A stretch of 7,664 nt of DNA from an uncultured bacterium. Its GTDB lineage: Bacteria > Verrucomicrobiota > Lentisphaeria > Victivallales > UBA1829. The notes under the pieces were generated by a model, which saw only the letters and a list, made by a program, of their open reading frames with translations, did not search any database and had not been told where the DNA came from. The position numbers and the translations under genes are program-made. Each line of letters opens with the position of its first letter. Within the stretch, counting starts at the first letter, position 1. Of the stretch, positions 1 to 6,333 are shown piece after piece. The stretch spans positions 1-7,664 of the forward strand of contig URNE01000097.1 in the NCBI GenBank assembly GCA_900549045.1, in the 5' to 3' direction.

Positions 1-373
1 GAACCATGAACCGCTCCGCCTTGCCGATGGCGAATACCGCTTTGCCTGCCTTGTGTGGGACAACGAGCCGCTGCCCAGCGGGCAGCTTGTTACGCTGGCC
101 GCCGCCGCGCTGGGCTGGAAAAAAAGCACCACCTACACCGTCTTGAAGAAGCTCTGCGAGCGCGGTGTGCTGCAAAATTCAGACGGTCAGGTGACAAGCC
201 TGATCCGGCGGGAGGATGTCCAGCAGGCCGAGAGTGCCGCCGTGGTGGATAAGACCTTTGGCGGCAGCCTGCCGCGCTTTGTGGCTGCCTTTTTGAACAC
301 CCAGCCCATCAGCGACGCCGAGGCCGCCGAGATTCGCGCACTGCTCGACGCCGCCCACCGCGAGGAGGGATAG
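1..373 (+). CDS. BlaI/MecI/CopY-family winged-helix repressor, start codon cut by the window edge
   Basis: The reading frame is open from position 2 and reads NHEPLRLADGEYRFACLVWD before continuing into a winged-helix domain. Base 1 is a G in third codon position, so the ATG probably straddles the window edge. That gives a 124-residue protein, the usual BlaI/MecI length; the GTG at 53 would remove helix 1 and is not the start. The motif GWKKSTTYTVLKKL (recognition helix), then CERGVLQ and a wing ending VTSLI, is typical of clostridial BlaI. FGGSLPRFVAAFLN begins the C-terminal dimerisation part. Family members bind operators as dimers and repress a beta-lactamase or M56 sensor operon until a partner BlaR1 protease inactivates them. 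The normal partner would follow directly, but a Pal lipoprotein body is found there instead. Glycine codons are mostly GGC, GGT or GGG, unlike the GGA-rich genes downstream. Family assignment is firm; the regulated target is unknown. Confidence 0.88.
   Translation, partial: NHEPLRLADGEYRFACLVWDNEPLPSGQLVTLAAAALGWKKSTTYTVLKKLCERGVLQNSDGQVTSLIRREDVQQAESAAVVDKTFGGSLPRFVAAFLNTQPISDAEAAEIRALLDAAHREEG
363..368 (+). promoter_or_regulatory. Strong Shine-Dalgarno inside the end of the repressor gene
   Basis: AGGAGG lies in the last codons of the repressor gene, 7 bases before the ATG at 376. The repressor stop and this ATG are separated by only 2 bases, the coupled arrangement expected of blaI-blaR1 pairs. 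It fixes the start of the next ORF at 376 and supports the view that this ATG originally began a blaI partner gene. Confidence 0.75.
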
Positions 374-375
374 TT

Positions 376-450
376 ATGCGCAGTACCGTGTTCGCGTTTT
401 TGCTGCTCAGCGCGCGGGGCGGCGCTGCCGCGCTGGCGCTCGTTCTCGGA
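376..450 (+). other. Probable junction between two genomes (blaI/blaR1-type left side, pal-type right side)
   Basis: To the left are a clostridial-type repressor and an ATG placed as in blaI-blaR1 operons. To the right is a Gram-negative lipoprotein with GGA-rich codon use. The first codons of the downstream ORF (MRSTVFAFLLLSARGG) suit a BlaR1/M56 first helix better than a lipoprotein n-region. The exact breakpoint cannot be seen by eye; somewhere between the ATG and the lipobox (about 459-464) is most likely. No transposon end or duplicated target was found, so assembly chimerism is the simplest reading and recombination the alternative. Confidence 0.5.
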
Positions 451-1035
451 ACGACCGGTTGTTCCATGTTCGACGACGATGACGCCAGTCTGGAAATGTT
501 CAAGGTAAAAGGCGACGACGGCGCGGCACGGGTCAGCGGATCCGGAGCGGGCGGTTTCGACGCGAATGCCGGCAACGCCAACATCAACAGCATGGGCGGC
601 ATCAACGGCGGGTCCGGAGCCAATGCCGGAGCCGGCGAATGGAACAACGCCGCTCCCGGACCCTACGACGACTTCGGCCGTCCGATTCCCGGCGTCACTC
701 TCCCGACCGTCTATTTCAGTTTCGACAGTTCCCGCATCGGCAGCTCAGAGGCTCCGAAGCTCGACGAAATTGCCTCCTATCTTTCCAGCACTCCGGGAAC
801 GGGCGTCGTGATCGAAGGCAATTGCGACAGCCGCGGAAGCGATGAGTACAACCGTGCGCTCGGCGAACGCAGAGCTCTTGCGGCAAAGGAGTATCTGGTT
901 CAGCACGGCATTGCGGAATCCCGCATCCGCACCATCAGTTACGGAGAGGAACGCCCCGCCGTCCAGGGTAAAGACGAGGCTTCCCGAGCCAAGAACCGCC
1001 GCGACGAATTTGTTGCGCTCACACTTAACAAGTAA
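376..1035 (+). CDS. pal: Pal-like peptidoglycan-associated OmpA-family lipoprotein with an apparently foreign 5' end
   Basis: The 219-residue product has an N-terminal hydrophobic stretch ending in LGTTGC (candidate lipidated Cys29, with Thr rather than Leu at -3). An acidic patch follows (33-36), then a Gly/Asn/Ala-rich flexible linker (about 55-95) and a C-terminal OmpA/Pal domain (about 110-217). The domain shows VYFSFDSS, GNCDSRGSDEYN, LGERRALAAKEYL, ISYGEERP and KNRRDEF. Asp151 and Arg166 are the likely diaminopimelate-binding pair. Pal anchors the outer membrane to peptidoglycan and works with TolB; no tol genes are visible because the upstream side is foreign or lost. Residues 1 to about 24 are odd for a signal peptide: there is an Arg at 14 inside the hydrophobic run, and the segment resembles the first membrane helix of an M56/BlaR1 protein. 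The native Pal start is therefore probably missing, and the ORF as read is likely a fusion. The Pal domain itself is secure. Confidence 0.85.
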   Translation: MRSTVFAFLLLSARGGAAALALVLGTTGCSMFDDDDASLEMFKVKGDDGAARVSGSGAGGFDANAGNANINSMGGINGGSGANAGAGEWNNAAPGPYDDFGRPIPGVTLPTVYFSFDSSRIGSSEAPKLDEIASYLSSTPGTGVVIEGNCDSRGSDEYNRALGERRALAAKEYLVQHGIAESRIRTISYGEERPAVQGKDEASRAKNRRDEFVALTLNK

Positions 1036-1042
1036 CTGAAAA

Positions 1043-1090
1043 AAAACGGGTTTTCGCGCCGGAATTCATCTTCCGGCGCGCCTCCGTTTT
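1043..1090 (+). terminator. Intrinsic terminator after pal
   Basis: A perfect 10-bp stem (CGCGCCGGAA at 1055-1064, TTCCGGCGCG at 1071-1080) closes a 6-base loop. An outer pairing of AAAACGG (1043-1049) with CCGTTTT (1084-1090) extends it through an internal loop, leaving an A-run before and a short T-run after the stem. The position, 7 bases past the pal stop, fits termination. The T-run is only four bases, so some read-through into the next gene, starting 12 bases later, is plausible. Confidence 0.8.
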
Positions 1091-1102
1091 CAGGGACCGG
1101 AT

Positions 1103-1588
1103 ATGGCGGACGCACAGGAAATCGCACAGGCTTTGCAGCTTCAGGAACACCGCGAAGGCGGTTCGTTCCGTGAAGTCTACCGTTCCATTGTCAAAACCCA
1201 GGCGACCAAGCAGCGTCGCGCCGCGACCAGCATCTTCTACATGCTGCGCGGAAAACAGGTCTCCCGCTGGCATCTCGTCAAATCCGACGAGATCTGGATG
1301 TATCACGCGGGTTCCTCCGCAATTCAGCTTCTGCTCCTTCCCGACGGAACCTTTGAAGAACGCGTCGTCGGACCCGATGTCCTCTGCGGCGAGTTTCCGC
1401 AGAGCATCATTCCCGCATGGACCTGGCAGGCTGCCGTGCTTTCCGACCAGTCGGAAAACAGCTGGGGGCTCTTCGGCGCCGTAGTCTGTCCCGGATTTGA
1501 GTTCGAGGATTACATGGAAGGCGATGCGGAAGCGTTGATCCGGAAATACCCCGAAGCGGCGGAACGCATTCGCGAGCTCGGTCTTTAA
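1103..1588 (+). CDS. Cupin_5 / DUF985 family protein (RmlC-like cupin)
   Basis: The 161-residue soluble protein matches the DUF985/cupin_5 pattern along its whole length: EGGSFREVYRS (18-28), TSIFYMLRGKQVSRWHLVKSDEIW in two blocks (42-65), YHAG (67-70), the LLLLPDG strand turn (76-82), GPDVLCGEFPQ (90-100), IIPAWTWQAA (102-111) and VVCPGFEFEDY (127-137). The family folds as a single double-stranded beta-helix barrel. His57, Glu63 and His68 are candidates for lining the pocket, but no reaction is firmly established for the family; sugar or small-molecule binding is only inferred from the fold. A weak CAGGGA precedes the ATG by 7 bases. There is no signal peptide, so it is cytoplasmic. The length and all blocks are complete. 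It begins 12 bases after the pal terminator and heads the run that leads to leuS. Confidence 0.85.
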   Translation: MADAQEIAQALQLQEHREGGSFREVYRSIVKTQATKQRRAATSIFYMLRGKQVSRWHLVKSDEIWMYHAGSSAIQLLLLPDGTFEERVVGPDVLCGEFPQSIIPAWTWQAAVLSDQSENSWGLFGAVVCPGFEFEDYMEGDAEALIRKYPEAAERIRELGL

Positions 1589-1609
1589 TTAATAGAAACA
1601 GAGAGAGTT

Positions 1610-2347
1610 ATGAAAAAATCAGATTACATCGGAATTGCTTTTCCCGTGCTGTTTGCCCTTCTTGTGATTTTCTTCCCGTTCAACACGTCCGTTACGACCG
1701 GACTGTTCGACGGCGGCGAACTGCTGAAAACGCAGACGGTCTGGACCGGATTCACGGCAAAGGGACTTGAACAGTTCGGAAATGTCACAAAATACCATCC
1801 TTACGCAATGGGGTTCCTCAAGTTTGCGCTGCTTGCCATGTTCGGCGAACTGCTGAAAGCGCGTCTCAAAACGGGTTCCTGGAAGGTTGATCTCTTCCCC
1901 GCCCGCATGATCGTCTGGGGCTTTTTCGGACTCATCATGACGGTCGCTTTTGCTCTGTTTGCGAACGGGATTCAGGCAATGATGGGAACGCCGCTCTGGT
2001 TCGGCGAGCCGCCGATGCTTTCCAAAAGTTTCGGAAACCGGTTCATCTTTGCAATTTCGACATCCTTCTGGATGAACATAATCTTTGCGTACCCGATGAT
2101 GCTTGGACACGAATGGTTCAATGCGGTTCTTGCGAAACGCGGATTCGTCGGGGGCGGCGAGTTTCTTTCGCGGCTTGATGCCGGCGCCTGGGGATCGTTT
2201 ATTCCGAAAATGATTCTTTATTTCTGGATTCCGGCGCACACGGTGACGTTCCTTCTTCCCGCGGAGTTCCGCGTGCTGATGGGGGCGCTGCTGAGCGTGG
2301 CGCTCGGATTCTTCCTTACGATACGTGCAGTCAAACATTCAAAATAA
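1610..2347 (+). CDS. Six-helix inner-membrane protein, possibly Mpv17/PMP22-like
   Basis: The 245-residue protein has about six hydrophobic segments (roughly 7-24, 65-82, 100-121, 145-166, 197-216, 221-240) and no cleavable signal. Features include YHPYAMGFLKFALLAMFGEL (62-81), a charged loop GSWKVD, WGFFGLIMTVAFALFANG (103-120), MNIIFAYPMMLGHEWF (155-170) and FWIPAHTVTFLLPAEFR (205-221) followed by a final helix. The last block, a WIP.H.. F.LP..FRV pattern, resembles the Mpv17/PMP22 signature of WP..Q..NF..VP..YRV. Those proteins are organellar membrane proteins in eukaryotes, with a proposed channel role and scattered, uncharacterised bacterial relatives. I recognise that resemblance by eye only. 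An AGAGAGAG tract precedes the ATG at a suitable distance, and the gap from the cupin gene is 21 bases. The only TCA codons I located are the 4th and the 244th. Transport or channel activity is inference; function unknown. Confidence 0.6.
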   Translation: MKKSDYIGIAFPVLFALLVIFFPFNTSVTTGLFDGGELLKTQTVWTGFTAKGLEQFGNVTKYHPYAMGFLKFALLAMFGELLKARLKTGSWKVDLFPARMIVWGFFGLIMTVAFALFANGIQAMMGTPLWFGEPPMLSKSFGNRFIFAISTSFWMNIIFAYPMMLGHEWFNAVLAKRGFVGGGEFLSRLDAGAWGSFIPKMILYFWIPAHTVTFLLPAEFRVLMGALLSVALGFFLTIRAVKHSK

Positions 2348-2351
2348 GGTG
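2346..2351 (+). promoter_or_regulatory. Shine-Dalgarno of paaK overlapping the upstream stop codon
   Basis: AAGGTG shares its first two bases with the TAA stop of the membrane-protein gene and lies 5 bases before the paaK ATG. Ribosomes finishing the upstream gene would sit directly on this site, so the two genes are probably translationally coupled. Confidence 0.7.
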
Positions 2352-2356
2352 AAATT

Positions 2357-3673
2357 ATGGAAACCGAATTCTGGGAGCGCGACATAGAGCTGATCAGCCG
2401 CGCGGATCTGAGCGCCATGCAGCTGGCGAATCTGAAGAAAACACTGAAACTGGCAGCCCGCTCTCCTTATTATTCCAAGATTCTTACCGAACCGGTGATT
2501 GAATCCATCAGGACCCTGGACGACATCCGCCGTCTGCCGCTCGTCGACAAGCAGACGCTGCGCGAGAACTTCCCCTACGGTTTTGTCGCAAAGCCGATGA
2601 AGGACATCGTCCGTCTGCATTCTTCTTCCGGAACGACCGGAACTCCGACAGTGGTTTTCCATACTCAGCACGACCTTGATCTCTGGACGAACATGACCGC
2701 CCGTTCCGCCTTCATGGCGGGCGCGCGCAGCACGGACGTCTTCCAGAACATCATGGGCTACGGCCTCTTCACCGGCGGACTCGGTTTCCATTACGGCATG
2801 GAGCGTCTCGGCGCACTCGTCATCCCGAGCGCCGCGGGCAACTCGAAACGCCAGATCTGGTTCATGAAGACTTTCGGAACAACTGTCTGCCACATTCTCC
2901 CGAGCTACTCCATGCGTCTGCTGAGTTTCTTCCCCGAATGCGGACTTGATCCGAAGAAGGATCTCAAGCTCCGAATCTTTTTCATCGGCGCGGAACCCCA
3001 CTCCGATGCGCTCCGCAGGCAGATCGACGATGCGTTCGGCGTGCAGGCGTTCAACTCCTACGGACTCTCCGAAATGTGCGGACCCGGTCTCGCCTTCGAG
3101 TGCCGCGAGCGCAACAACGGAATGCACCTCTGGGAGGATCAGTACCTCATGGAGATTATCGACCCGGTCACCGGGGAAACGCTTCCGGACGGCGAGGAGG
3201 GCGAACTCGTTCTCACCTCCCTTCAGCGCGAAGCCATGCCGCTGATCCGCTACCGCACGCACGACCTCACGCGCATCATCCCCGAGCCGTGTCCGTGCGG
3301 AAGAACGCACCGCCGCATCGCACGTTTCAAGGGGCGCACCGACGACATGCTCATCATCAACGGAGTCAATATTTTCCCGCAGCAGATTGAGAAGGCGATC
3401 ATGACCGTTTCCGAAATCGGCGCGAACTACATGGTTGAAGTTACGAAGGACGATCTTCTCGACCGCATTCATGTGAAAGTTGAGATCAATCCCGCCTGCT
3501 TCACCGGTTCGCTGGAAGGCGCGGACGGCATCCGCCGCAAAGTCGCGGATGCGGTCAAGAGCGAACTCGGCGTCAATCCGCGCGTGGAACTCCTCGCTCC
3601 GAATACGCTGCCCGAGCAGGAAGGCAAGGCAAAGCGCGTCTTCGACCTCCGCGAAAAAGACTATGCAAAGTAA
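2357..3673 (+). CDS. paaK: Phenylacetate-CoA ligase (AMP-forming)
   Basis: This 438-residue cytoplasmic enzyme of the ANL superfamily joins an aryl-acetate to CoA through an acyl-adenylate (ATP to AMP + PPi). The length is typical of PaaK. Motifs in order: the P-loop SSSGTTGTP (89-97), the YGLSE adenine/carboxylate motif (235-239), YRTHDLT with the ribose-binding Asp303, CPCGRTH (312-318), the hinge GRTDDM (326-331) leading into IINGVNIFPQQIE (333-345), and a C-terminal lid with EGKAKR (422-427) that carries the likely catalytic lysine. All core residues are present. No phenylacetyl-CoA epoxidase genes and no indolepyruvate oxidoreductase genes are adjacent, so it stands alone. In anaerobes such stand-alone PaaK homologues are usually tied to aromatic amino-acid fermentation or salvage, so the true substrate could be another arylacetate. 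It starts 9 bases after the membrane-protein gene and ends 27 before leuS. Confidence 0.93.
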   Translation: METEFWERDIELISRADLSAMQLANLKKTLKLAARSPYYSKILTEPVIESIRTLDDIRRLPLVDKQTLRENFPYGFVAKPMKDIVRLHSSSGTTGTPTVVFHTQHDLDLWTNMTARSAFMAGARSTDVFQNIMGYGLFTGGLGFHYGMERLGALVIPSAAGNSKRQIWFMKTFGTTVCHILPSYSMRLLSFFPECGLDPKKDLKLRIFFIGAEPHSDALRRQIDDAFGVQAFNSYGLSEMCGPGLAFECRERNNGMHLWEDQYLMEIIDPVTGETLPDGEEGELVLTSLQREAMPLIRYRTHDLTRIIPEPCPCGRTHRRIARFKGRTDDMLIINGVNIFPQQIEKAIMTVSEIGANYMVEVTKDDLLDRIHVKVEINPACFTGSLEGADGIRRKVADAVKSELGVNPRVELLAPNTLPEQEGKAKRVFDLREKDYAK

Positions 3674-3700
3674 TCGCAATTGAAATAAGAAGGATTCAGA

Positions 3701-6265
3701 ATGGAAAACAGAGATTACGATTTTCCCGCCATTGAAAAGAAGTGGCAGAAATTCTGGGACGAGCACAAGACGTTCAAGGCAACCGAAATTCCCGGAAAAG
3801 AAAAACTCTATGTGCTGGATATGTTTCCCTATCCGAGCGGCGCGGGACTCCATGTCGGTCACCCGGAAGGCTACACCGCAACCGATATTTTCTGCCGCTA
3901 CAAGCGGATGCGCGGCTTCAATGTCCTCCACCCGATGGGCTGGGACGCTTTCGGACTGCCCGCGGAACAGTACGCGGTTGAAACGGGAACCCATCCTTCC
4001 ATTACGACCAGGAAAAATGTCGAAACCTTCAAGCGTCAGATCAAATCCCTCGGATTCAGCTACGACTGGGACCGCGAAATCAATACGACGGATGAGAAAT
4101 ACTATCGCTGGACGCAGTGGATTTTCCTTCAGCTCTACAAAAAGGGGCTCGCTTACGTCGATGAAGTCCCCGTGAACTGGTGTCCCGCTCTCGGAACCGT
4201 TCTCGCAAACGAGGAAGTGATCGACGGACGCAGCGAGCGCGGCAACTATCCGGTCATCCGCAAGCCCATGAAACAGTGGATGCTCCGCATCACCAAGTAT
4301 GCGGAACAGCTGCTTGCCGACCTCGACAAACTCGACTGGCCGGAAGGCATCAAGGAGATGCAGCGCAACTGGATCGGCAAATCCGAAGGCGCGGAAGTCA
4401 CATTCAAGATCGACGGAACCGACAAGACGGTCACGGTCTTCACGACCCGTCCCGACACTCTGTTCGGCGCGACCTACCTGGTTCTCTCTCCGGAGCACGA
4501 TCTGGTCAACGCCATCACCGCGCCGGAACAGAGCGAAGCGGTCAAGGAATATCAGCGTCAGGCCGCTCTCAAGAGCGACCTGGAACGCACCGACCTCAAC
4601 AAGGACAAGACCGGCGCGTTCACCGGCGCGTATGCGATCAACCCGGTGAACGGCGACAAGCTGCCGATCTGGATTTCCGACTACGTCCTTTCCACCTACG
4701 GAACCGGCGCGATCATGGCGGTTCCCGCGCATGACACACGCGACTTTGATTTTGCCGTCAAGTTCAATCTTCCGATCAAGTGCATCATCGAGCCGACCGC
4801 CGCGGACGCCGCTGCGGCGAAGCTGGATCTGAACGACATCCTCGCGGGTAAAGTATGCTGGACCGGAGACGGCGTCAGCTTCAACTCCGCGAATGATCAG
4901 GGACTCGTTCTCAACGGAATGCACGTCAAGGAGGCGAAAGCCGCCACAATCGACTGGCTTTCCAAGCGCGGCGCGGGCAAGCTCACGGTCAATTACAAAC
5001 TCCGCGACTGGCTCTTCAGCCGTCAGCGCTACTGGGGCGAGCCGTTCCCCGTCATTCACATGGAAGACGGTTCGATCCGCCTCGTTGACGAGAAGGATCT
5101 GCCCGTCACCCTTCCGCCGCTGAAGGACTTCAAACCGTCCGGAACCGGCGAGTCTCCGCTTGCAAATGCGGAGGAGTGGCTCGAATACACCGACCCGGTG
5201 ACCGGAATGAAAGGCCGCCGCGAGACCAACACGATGCCGCAGTGGGCGGGTTCCTGCTGGTACTACCTGCGCTACATCGATCCGGACAACGACAAGTGTT
5301 TCGTCGATCCCGCAAAGGAAAAATACTGGATGCCCGTCGACCTCTATGTCGGCGGCGCGGAGCATGCGGTTCTGCATCTGCTTTATGCCCGTTTCTGGCA
5401 TAAAGTTCTCTTCGACCTCGGCTTTGTCAGCACGCCGGAACCGTTCCACAAGCTGATCAACCAGGGTATGATCCTCGGCATTTCGTACAAGGATTCGCGC
5501 GGCGCGCTCGTTCCGATGGACAAAGTGCTGAAGACGGAAAACGGTCCGGTTCACAAGGATACGGGCGAGAAGCTCACCGAGTTTCCCGCGAAGATGTCCA
5601 AATCCCTGAAAAACGTGGTCAATCCCGACGACGTCGTGCGCGACTACGGCGCGGACTCCATGCGTCTTTATGAAATGTTCATGGGACCGCTTCAGGCGGT
5701 GAAACCGTGGAGCACGAAAGGTGTGGAAGGCGTCTTCCGTTTCCTCAAACGCTCCTGGCGCATGATTGCCCAGACCCCGATTGTCGATGTTCCGCTGACT
5801 CCGGCGCAGGAGAAACTGCTCCATGCGACTGTGAAGAAAGTTACGGACGACACGGAGACGCTGAACTTCAACACGGCAATCAGTCAGATGATGATTTTCC
5901 TGAACGAGTTTTCCAAGCTCGACAAGATGCCGCGGGAAGCCGCCGAAACCTACACGAAACTGCTCTGCCCGTATGCTCCGCATATCGCAGAGGAGATGTG
6001 GGAGATCCTCGGTCACGAAGCTCCGCTTTCGCTCGCGCCGTGGCCGTCCTGCGATGAATCGAAACTGGTCGAAAACGAGATCGAGATCATGGTTCAGATT
6101 CAGGGCAAACCGCGTGTCCGCATGATGATGCCTGCCGATGCGAATCAGGATCAGATGCGCGAACTCGCGCTCAGAAACGAGCAGGTGAAAACCGCGATCG
6201 CCGGAAAGACCATTGTCAAGGTTGTCTGCGTGCCGAAACGCATCGTCAACATCGTTGTCAAGTAA
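3701..6265 (+). CDS. leuS: Leucyl-tRNA synthetase
   Basis: The 854-residue class I synthetase charges tRNA-Leu and is complete (E. coli LeuRS is 860). The Rossmann core carries PYPSGAGLHVGHPEGY, with HVGH at 51-54. The CP1 editing domain has TTRPDTLFG (from 248) and GTGAIMAVPAHDTRDFDFA, whose Asp345 corresponds to the E. coli editing aspartate. After a LKDWLFSRQRYWG-like core block (here LRDWLFSRQRYWGEP), WAGSCWYYLRYIDP follows, then a short leucine-specific insertion, KMSKS at 631-635, the anticodon-binding helical domain and a C-terminal tail ending in IVNIVVK. The usual Zn-knuckle cysteines after VNWCP (158-162) are replaced by IDGRSERGNYP, a variant I associate with PVC, Bacteroidetes and Thermus-type enzymes. 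AAGAAGGA lies 6 bases before the ATG. The 27-base gap upstream leaves no room for a T-box leader. Not a single TTA, CTA or TCA codon occurs. Confidence 0.97.
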   Translation: MENRDYDFPAIEKKWQKFWDEHKTFKATEIPGKEKLYVLDMFPYPSGAGLHVGHPEGYTATDIFCRYKRMRGFNVLHPMGWDAFGLPAEQYAVETGTHPSITTRKNVETFKRQIKSLGFSYDWDREINTTDEKYYRWTQWIFLQLYKKGLAYVDEVPVNWCPALGTVLANEEVIDGRSERGNYPVIRKPMKQWMLRITKYAEQLLADLDKLDWPEGIKEMQRNWIGKSEGAEVTFKIDGTDKTVTVFTTRPDTLFGATYLVLSPEHDLVNAITAPEQSEAVKEYQRQAALKSDLERTDLNKDKTGAFTGAYAINPVNGDKLPIWISDYVLSTYGTGAIMAVPAHDTRDFDFAVKFNLPIKCIIEPTAADAAAAKLDLNDILAGKVCWTGDGVSFNSANDQGLVLNGMHVKEAKAATIDWLSKRGAGKLTVNYKLRDWLFSRQRYWGEPFPVIHMEDGSIRLVDEKDLPVTLPPLKDFKPSGTGESPLANAEEWLEYTDPVTGMKGRRETNTMPQWAGSCWYYLRYIDPDNDKCFVDPAKEKYWMPVDLYVGGAEHAVLHLLYARFWHKVLFDLGFVSTPEPFHKLINQGMILGISYKDSRGALVPMDKVLKTENGPVHKDTGEKLTEFPAKMSKSLKNVVNPDDVVRDYGADSMRLYEMFMGPLQAVKPWSTKGVEGVFRFLKRSWRMIAQTPIVDVPLTPAQEKLLHATVKKVTDDTETLNFNTAISQMMIFLNEFSKLDKMPREAAETYTKLLCPYAPHIAEEMWEILGHEAPLSLAPWPSCDESKLVENEIEIMVQIQGKPRVRMMMPADANQDQMRELALRNEQVKTAIAGKTIVKVVCVPKRIVNIVVK

Positions 6266-6281
6266 CAACACTGCAACACTG

Positions 6282-6320
6282 AATCCGCCGGAGGAATCTC
6301 TCTTTCCGGCGGATTTTTTT
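6282..6320 (+). terminator. Strong intrinsic terminator after leuS
   Basis: A perfect 11-bp stem (AATCCGCCGGA at 6282-6292 with TCCGGCGGATT at 6305-6315) surrounds a 12-base loop and runs straight into seven T residues (6314-6320). It lies 16 bases after the leuS stop and is a textbook rho-independent terminator. The core CCGCCGGA/TCCGGCGG resembles that of the terminator after pal. Confidence 0.92.
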
Positions 6321-6326
6321 GAAGGA
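6321..6326 (+). promoter_or_regulatory. Shine-Dalgarno that sets the glycosidase start
   Basis: GAAGGA begins on the very base after the terminator T-run and is 7 bases before the ATG at 6334. It argues for that ATG over an in-frame TTG at 6319 that lies inside the T-run. A transcript reaching this gene must cross the terminator or start within the hairpin region. Confidence 0.75.
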
Positions 6327-6333
6327 TTTCCGC

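Noticed and set aside
6..52. ATG at 6 as a gene start
   Set aside because: It is out of frame with the repressor, and that frame lacks any recognisable protein; the repressor frame is open from position 2 with conserved N-terminal residues.
309..647. A minus-strand frame crossing the blaI/pal junction
   Set aside because: The Pro/Ala/Arg-rich translation is the antisense of the Gly/Ala linker and has no domain or start signal.
1619..2338. A 239-codon minus-strand frame antisense to the membrane-protein gene
   Set aside because: It is a shadow of the same kind, bounded exactly by the two TCA codons of the sense gene. The product is highly charged and has no family resemblance.
3674..3700. 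T-box or other leucine-responsive leader before leuS
   Set aside because: Only 27 bases separate paaK and leuS, holding an SD and nothing structured; a T-box needs well over 100 bases.
6319..6333. TTG at 6319 as the start of the glycosidase
   Set aside because: It lies inside the terminator T-run with no SD before it, while the ATG at 6334 has GAAGGA at the right distance.
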